A stretch of DNA of 64,000 nt, taken from assembly GCA_038147195.1 (NCBI GenBank), contig JAYQTB010000004.1, forward strand, positions 496,001 to 560,000, written 5' to 3'. Of the stretch, positions 59,250 through 64,000 are shown one piece after another (positions within the stretch are counted from its first letter, which is position 1; the number at the start of each line of letters is the position of its first letter). Below the pieces are notes generated by a model that did not search any database, had not been told where the DNA came from, and worked only from the letters and a program-made list of their open reading frames with translations. Position numbers and translations under genes: made by a program. This stretch comes from Eutrophocola salsuginis (GTDB lineage: Bacteria > Pseudomonadota > Gammaproteobacteria > Pseudomonadales > Pseudohongiellaceae).

Positions 59250-61370
59250 ATGATGAAAAAATATACTGCTGCCTCCGTGGTTACTGTACTGTTTTTGAGC
59301 GCTCAAGCGCTCGCGCAGGTGGATAGTGAAATAGCCACGGCGGTTGAGATCGAGGCTGAGGCCAGTTTCACCGAGGAGCAAGTCGCCGCAGGCCTGGCGG
59401 CGTACCAGGCCAACTGCTCGCAGGGATGTCACCAGAACGACATGGCCGGCAACGGCCCGATCGCTTCACTGCGCGGACCGGCGTTCACCAGTGTCTGGAA
59501 CAATCGTACCGTGGCTGAACTTATTACTGCTATGCGCTCCGCGATGCCGCCCACCAATGTCGGCGGCCTGCCGCAGCAAACCTATGTCGATCTTGCCGCC
59601 TTCATCCTTTCCGCCAACGGCGGCGAGGCTAAGGAAACCGCACTGCTGGTCGATTCCGCGGCACGCGTCAGGCAGTTCACTACCGCTGGGGCGCCACAGA
59701 ATTTTCAGGCGCCATTGGCTGGTCCAGAAAACGAGGGGCCGACCGGCGTCACGATCGCCGGTGAAGTGCCGAATTACCGACCGGTGACCGAAGCCATGCT
59801 TCGCGATCCCGACCCAGCTGACTGGCTGATCCATCGCGGCAATCGCAAGGCGTGGAGCTATAGCACCCTGGACCAGATCGATCGCGGCAACGTTAATGAA
59901 CTGCAATTGCAGTGGGTATGGGCGCTCGGCAACCAAGGCGGTAGCCAGCTGTCGCCCATCGTGCACGACGGCATCATGTACATTTTCAATCCGGGCAATA
60001 AAATCCAGGCCCTGGAGGCCGCTACAGGTGACCTGATCTGGGAGCACAGCCTCGGCGGACGCACGGGCACCATGCGCGGCATGGCCATCTATGAAGACAG
60101 GTTGATCGTGAATACACCGGATGCGCGTATCGTCGCCCTCAGGGCAGTGGACGGCGAGCAGATCTGGGAAGCGCTGATTGGTGAAGGCTTCGGCAATTCC
60201 AGTGGGCCGCTCGTCGCCGCTGGCAAGGTCTTCACCGGTATGGGCAATTGCCTGCGTTTTCGCCCGGAAAAATGTTACGTCAGCGCCTACGACGTCAACG
60301 ACGGCAGCTTCCTATGGAAGTTCGAAACCGTGGCGCGGGCCGGTACCGAGGAAACGGATTCCTGGGGCGGCATCGACGACATGTTCCGCGCCGGCAACGA
60401 CACCTGGATTACGCCCACCTACGACGACGAGTTGGGTATCCTCTATATTGGTGTGTCTCAGCCGAAACCCTGGATGCCGGTCAGCCGCGGCATGACCGTG
60501 TTCGACGACGCCCTTTATTCCAATGCCACGCTGGCGCTGAACCCTGACACTGGCGAGCTCATCTGGTACTACCAGCACGTGCCGGGCGAAGTGTTCGACC
60601 TCGACGAAGTGTTCGAACGCATGCTTGTGGACATCGATGGTGAGAAGGTGGTGTTTTCCGTCGGCAAGCACGGCATCCTCTGGAAGCTGAACCGTGAAAC
60701 TGGCAAGTACATCGATCACGCCGAAACCGTCCTGCAGACCGCCTTCGATTACTTCGATCCGGAAACCGGTCGTCCGCAATACCGCGCCGATGTCATCGAA
60801 TCCGGAATGGGCGACTGGCTGGAAGTGTGTCCGTCATCCGCCGGTGGCAAGAACTGGCATGCCATGAGTTACCATCCCGGTTCCTCCAGATTGATTATCC
60901 CCCTCAGCCAGAGTTGCCTGCGTCAGCGCGCGACGGAACTGGATTTCGTGGAGGGCGGTGGTGGTGCCGGCGTGAATCGCGACTGGTTCCCGATGCCAGG
61001 TACCGACGGCAATGTCGGCAAGCTCGCTGCCTATGATGTGCGTACACTGGAAGAGTTATGGTCGGTGGAGCAGCCGGCGTCTTTCATGACCGGCATTCTC
61101 AGTACGGCAGGTAATATTGCGTTTGCCGGCGATATGGACCGGCGTTTCCGTGCTTTTGACGTGGAAACGGGAGAGGTGCTGTGGCAAACCCGTCTCGGTA
61201 CGTCGGTGCAGGGTTTCACCATCACGTTCAGCATCGATGGCCGGCAGTACGTGGCTGTACCGACGGGGCTGGGCGGGGGTAGCCCGCGTATCGTCCCATC
61301 ACGGCTGACCCCCGAAATTCATTACCCGGATACCGGCAACGCGCTGTACGTATTCGCATTACCCGAGTAA
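59250..61370 (+). CDS. PQQ-dependent alcohol dehydrogenase with N-terminal haem domain (possible lanthanide enzyme)
   Basis: 706 residues with a Sec signal ('ASVVTVLFLSAQALA-QV'). Residues ~35-135 are a cytochrome c domain with an unusual CX3CH haem site (C56-SQG-C60-H61) and a Met in 'SAMPPTNVGGLPQQTY'. From ~180 follows a PQQ propeller: 'DWLIHRGNRKAWSYSTLDQI', 'IQALEAATGDLIWEHSLGG', 'GGIDDMFRAGNDTWITPTYD'. The catalytic region reads 'PGEVFDLDEVFERMLVD' with D450 and D452; an Asp two positions after the catalytic Asp is the mark of lanthanide-dependent methanol/ethanol dehydrogenases. It follows the MBL lipoprotein gene by 32 bases. Confidence 0.85.
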   Translation: MMKKYTAASVVTVLFLSAQALAQVDSEIATAVEIEAEASFTEEQVAAGLAAYQANCSQGCHQNDMAGNGPIASLRGPAFTSVWNNRTVAELITAMRSAMPPTNVGGLPQQTYVDLAAFILSANGGEAKETALLVDSAARVRQFTTAGAPQNFQAPLAGPENEGPTGVTIAGEVPNYRPVTEAMLRDPDPADWLIHRGNRKAWSYSTLDQIDRGNVNELQLQWVWALGNQGGSQLSPIVHDGIMYIFNPGNKIQALEAATGDLIWEHSLGGRTGTMRGMAIYEDRLIVNTPDARIVALRAVDGEQIWEALIGEGFGNSSGPLVAAGKVFTGMGNCLRFRPEKCYVSAYDVNDGSFLWKFETVARAGTEETDSWGGIDDMFRAGNDTWITPTYDDELGILYIGVSQPKPWMPVSRGMTVFDDALYSNATLALNPDTGELIWYYQHVPGEVFDLDEVFERMLVDIDGEKVVFSVGKHGILWKLNRETGKYIDHAETVLQTAFDYFDPETGRPQYRADVIESGMGDWLEVCPSSAGGKNWHAMSYHPGSSRLIIPLSQSCLRQRATELDFVEGGGGAGVNRDWFPMPGTDGNVGKLAAYDVRTLEELWSVEQPASFMTGILSTAGNIAFAGDMDRRFRAFDVETGEVLWQTRLGTSVQGFTITFSIDGRQYVAVPTGLGGGSPRIVPSRLTPEIHYPDTGNALYVFALPE

Positions 61371-61392
61371 GCCGGCAAGCAGTACCAGCCTA

Positions 61393-62649
61393 ATGAAGTT
61401 TTCCAGTTTTGGTGAAAAGTACACCGGCCGTTCCGGCATTGTCGATCTCATGGCGGACCTGGGCGAGGCTCAGCATACCCGCCCGGATATGATTTCCATG
61501 GGCGGTGGTAACCCGGGTCGGATTGCTGCCGTCGAGAATATCTACAAGGAACACCTTGTCAGCCTCCTTGAGTCGCCGGACGGTGCTTACGAAATACTTG
61601 GCAAGTACCAGTCACCGCAGGGTGACGAGTGCCTGCTGAAGCAGCTTGCTGCCCTGCTGCACGATGAATACGGCTGGTCGGTAACCGATCGTAATGTTGC
61701 CATCAGTAACGGCGGACAGTCCGCGTTTTACGTGTTATCGAATTTACTGGCCGGGCGTTTCTCCGACGGTTCACACAGGCAGATCCAGTTCCCGCTTGTG
61801 CCGGAATATCTCGGCTATGCCGATGCCGGACTGGAAGCCGATTTTTTCACAGCCACTAGGCCCGCCATTGATCTTCTCGATGACCATCTGTTCAAGTACC
61901 GCGTCGACTTCGACAATCTCGTAGTACCAGATACTACGGCAGCATTCTGCGTTTCGCGTCCGACTAACCCGACCGGCAACGTCCTGACTGATGAGGAAAT
62001 CAGCCAGTTGGACAAGATCGCCGTAGCAAGCGGCATACCGCTGATCATTGACGGCGCCTACGGTACACCGTTTCCCAACATTATCTTCAATGAGGTCAGC
62101 CCGTACTGGAGCGAGAACACCATCCTGCTGCTCAGCCTTTCCAAGTTGGGCCTGCCCGGCGTGCGTACCGGCTTCATCGTTGCTTCAGAGGAACTTATCA
62201 AGGCCTATACAACAGCCAACACCATTCTCAACCTGGCCTGCGGCAACGTAGGGCCCGCCATTGCCGGCCGCCTGTTTGAAAAGCATGAGGTGTTAAAGGT
62301 AAGCAGCGAGTTGATCATGCCGTACTATCGGGACCGCGCGCTGAAGACCATGGAACTGTTCATCAAAGGGATGGGCGATATTCCCTGTTTTGTGCATAAG
62401 CCGGAAGGAGCCATCTTCCTGTGGCTCTGGTTTAGGGACCTGCCGGTGCCATGTGCTAAGCTGTACGACATCCTGAAAGCGGCTGGCGTACTGATCATTC
62501 CGGGTCATGATTCATTCGCCGGACTGGAAAAATACTGGACCCATGCGCACGAATGCATTCGCATCTCCTATGCGCAGGACGAAGCGCAGGTGAAAAAAGG
62601 CGTGGAGATTATCTGCAGGGAAGTTCGTAAACTTTACGAAGAAGTGTAA
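61393..62649 (+). CDS. avtA: Valine-pyruvate aminotransferase
   Basis: 418 residues, close to E. coli AvtA throughout. A PLP fold-type I enzyme that interconverts valine/2-oxoisovalerate with alanine/pyruvate. Visible: 'FSSFGEKYTGRSGI', 'GGGNPGRI', 'QSAFYVLSNLLAGR', 'CVSRPTNPTGNV', the PLP aspartate in 'LIIDGAYGTPFP', Schiff-base K251 in 'LSLSKLGLPG', and 'HKPEGAIFLWLWFRDLP'. It is cytoplasmic, unlike its neighbours, and sits 22 bases after the PQQ dehydrogenase in the same direction, so it may be co-transcribed with genes of unrelated role. Confidence 0.95.
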   Translation: MKFSSFGEKYTGRSGIVDLMADLGEAQHTRPDMISMGGGNPGRIAAVENIYKEHLVSLLESPDGAYEILGKYQSPQGDECLLKQLAALLHDEYGWSVTDRNVAISNGGQSAFYVLSNLLAGRFSDGSHRQIQFPLVPEYLGYADAGLEADFFTATRPAIDLLDDHLFKYRVDFDNLVVPDTTAAFCVSRPTNPTGNVLTDEEISQLDKIAVASGIPLIIDGAYGTPFPNIIFNEVSPYWSENTILLLSLSKLGLPGVRTGFIVASEELIKAYTTANTILNLACGNVGPAIAGRLFEKHEVLKVSSELIMPYYRDRALKTMELFIKGMGDIPCFVHKPEGAIFLWLWFRDLPVPCAKLYDILKAAGVLIIPGHDSFAGLEKYWTHAHECIRISYAQDEAQVKKGVEIICREVRKLYEEV

Positions 62650-62725
62650 AGCTAAAAGTAGAAAACGGCAGGTGTGGAATTTTTGGTAACATCAAAAAAG
62701 AATTGTTAAGGTGGAAAAATTAGTT

Positions 62726-63523
62726 ATGAACTTGTACCTAAAAAACATCGGGAAATGGATCTTTGCTTTAAGCTTTCAACTTTCAGCTTTCAGCTTGCTT
62801 GCCCAGGAACATTCCTACGCGCCCAGCGACATTGAAAACGGCAGGGGGCTGTACCAGGCCAACTGCCTGGGCTGCCACGGCGATAACGGTGATGCCGTGG
62901 AAGGCGTCAGGTTCACAAGTGGCCGTTTCCGCCGAGCGAGTTCGGATGAAGACTTAATTCGCCTGATCCGCGAAGGCATACCCAATACGCTGATGATTCC
63001 TAAAACTAACCTGTCCTATGGCGACACCCGCGCCATCGTTGCCTTCGTACGCTCGCTGCCGGCCGGCGGCGGTATGGCTCGTGACGACCGTGTCGTGCAG
63101 ATCGGGGACGCTGCCAGGGGAGCAGTCCTGTTCAATTCAAATCAGACCCGGTGCAGCGAATGCCATGGCGTCAATGGTGGCGGCAACCTGGTCAGTCCCG
63201 ATCTTGGCAATATCGGCGCCACGCGCACACCGGGTGCGCTGGAAGAAGCCATCCTGGAACCGCTCGCTGAAGTCCGTGTCGGGCAACGCCTGTACCAGGT
63301 GACCGACCGTGAAGGGCGGGTCGATGTCGGCCTGCTGCTGAACCAGGACACCCACTCCGTGCAGCTGCTCGGTGAGGACCAGCGCTTGGTTGCCTACATG
63401 AAAAAAGACCTGGCCAGTCACGGGTTCATCCCGTCGCCAATGCCGTCCTACCTGGATGTCCTGTCGCCCAATGAAGTGGCTGACCTGGTGGCCTATATGA
63501 TTTCACTCAAAGGGGAACAATAA
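62726..63523 (+). CDS. Exported dihaem cytochrome c
   Basis: 265 residues from ATG 62726 (GTG at 62711 is also in frame). The signal peptide is encoded partly by a 7-base tandem repeat ('ALSFQLSAFSLLA-QE'). Two class I domains follow: C47-LG-C50-H ('NCLGCHGDNGDAV') with 'PNTLMIPKTNLS' as Met region, and 'RCSECHGVNGGG' with 'SPMPSYLDVLSPNEVADLVAYM'. It ends in a one-base overlap with the PQQ dehydrogenase start (TAATG), so the two are coupled. It should accept electrons from that PQQ enzyme, which lacks a visible haem in its N-terminal part. Confidence 0.92.
   Translation: MNLYLKNIGKWIFALSFQLSAFSLLAQEHSYAPSDIENGRGLYQANCLGCHGDNGDAVEGVRFTSGRFRRASSDEDLIRLIREGIPNTLMIPKTNLSYGDTRAIVAFVRSLPAGGGMARDDRVVQIGDAARGAVLFNSNQTRCSECHGVNGGGNLVSPDLGNIGATRTPGALEEAILEPLAEVRVGQRLYQVTDREGRVDVGLLLNQDTHSVQLLGEDQRLVAYMKKDLASHGFIPSPMPSYLDVLSPNEVADLVAYMISLKGEQ
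62771..62798 (+). repeat. 7-base tandem repeat inside a signal peptide
   Basis: Four tandem units close to AGCTTTC (62771, 62778, 62785, 62792), preceded by a weaker fifth. Three units equal 21 bases, so a gain or loss of three keeps frame and any other change breaks it. Confidence 0.75.
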
Positions 63524-64000
63524 TGAACAGCATCCTAAAGCCGATCATTTATATTTCATTTGTCGTCGGTTCCCTGAATACCCTAGCGCAGGTGACCCCG
63601 GAGCGGATTCTCAACGCCGAATCCGAACCGCAGAACTGGCTGCTCTATGGCGGCGATTACGACAGTCAACGCCATTCCGACCTGACCCAGATCAGCAAGG
63701 CCAATGTCGGCGAGTTGGAATTGAAGTGGGTATGGCAGAACCGTGGCCGTGACGGTGCCGCCGAAAAATTTGAGGCTACGCCACTAGTCGTGGACGGCGT
63801 CATGTATACCGTGGCAGCGCCCAACACCATGCTCGCAATCGACCCCCTCACGGGACGACTGTTCTGGCAATATTCATACACACCGCTGCCTGAAGCTCGC
63901 GTGTGTTGCGGGCGCGTCAATCGCGGCCTCGCCATGCACGGCCACAGCCTGTTCATGGGTACCATCGATGGCAAGCTTGTCAAGGTGGATTCACGCACGG
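63523..64000 (+). CDS. PQQ-dependent dehydrogenase, N-terminal part (cut by window end)
   Basis: The first 159 residues are visible. Sec signal ending near 'LNTLA-QV', then the standard PQQ-propeller opening: 'EPQNWLLYGGDYDSQRHSDL', 'QISKANVGELELKWVWQ', 'EATPLVVDGVMYTVA', 'MLAIDPLTGRLFWQYSY', and the vicinal cysteines C128-C129 ('RVCCGRVNRGLAMHG') that form the rare adjacent disulfide of PQQ alcohol dehydrogenases. There is no N-terminal haem domain, unlike the two other PQQ enzymes of the window; the coupled dihaem cytochrome upstream takes that place. The metal-selecting region lies beyond the window. Confidence 0.93.
   Translation, partial: MNSILKPIIYISFVVGSLNTLAQVTPERILNAESEPQNWLLYGGDYDSQRHSDLTQISKANVGELELKWVWQNRGRDGAAEKFEATPLVVDGVMYTVAAPNTMLAIDPLTGRLFWQYSYTPLPEARVCCGRVNRGLAMHGHSLFMGTIDGKLVKVDSRT

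Overview
The window looks like a chromosome segment of a free-living, probably marine, gammaproteobacterium. The main clue is the order alaS - lysC - csrA - tRNA-Ser(GCU), which is characteristic of Gammaproteobacteria. Supporting clues are a sodium-pumping oxaloacetate decarboxylase, an aa3-type oxidase operon with cytochrome c fused to subunit II, and many exported haem c and PQQ proteins. No transposase, integrase, phage gene or CRISPR array was found.

Layout. 1-1438: the end of a TonB-dependent receptor and an alpha/beta hydrolase. 1634-6290: alaS (with a one-base frameshift), lysC, csrA and tRNA-Ser. 6388-12421: a carotenoid-oxygenase-like enzyme, then a compact run of a Tat-exported DsrE-like protein, a giant fused cbb3-type oxidase carrying three haem c sites, a one-helix peptide and a TsdA-like dihaem protein. 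12843-17741: a ModF/PhrA-like tandem ATPase, tRNA-Arg(ACG) and two photolyase/cryptochrome genes of different classes in visibly AT-richer DNA. 18415-21802: five small exported proteins of DUF6152 and related types. 22362-29624 (minus strand): the aa3 oxidase operon (coxB with two haem c domains, coxA, two subunit III genes, a subunit IV and an unlisted 41-residue membrane peptide), then SURF1 and an exported methyltransferase-like protein. 30045-33475: small genes and a MauG/CCP-type dihaem peroxidase. 33490-43422: a haem-bearing lipoprotein, more DUF6152-type proteins, a split glutathionylspermidine synthetase and a PQQ/cytochrome dehydrogenase. 43724-47161: an operon for sulfotransferase, glycosyltransferase and deacetylase-like enzymes. 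47442-50806: oadGAB. 50862-64000: a broken DUF2845 gene, then a long periplasmic oxidation region: a GMC dehydrogenase trio, a YVTN propeller, DUF6152-type proteins, an MBL-fold lipoprotein, two PQQ dehydrogenases (one partial), avtA and a dihaem cytochrome.

Together, the exported dehydrogenases (PQQ and GMC) would feed electrons through small c-type cytochromes to two terminal oxidases: the aa3 enzyme and the fused cbb3-like one, the latter apparently tied to sulfur chemistry by its TsdA-like and DsrE-like neighbours. The recurring DUF6152 and 'GHSxGxWEGDTLVIDT' proteins appear alone and fused at four sites, next to redox enzymes. They are the best candidate here for an undescribed system. 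Three genes (alaS, gss, DUF2845) are broken by single-base changes. For the first two, sequence or assembly error is a serious alternative to real decay.
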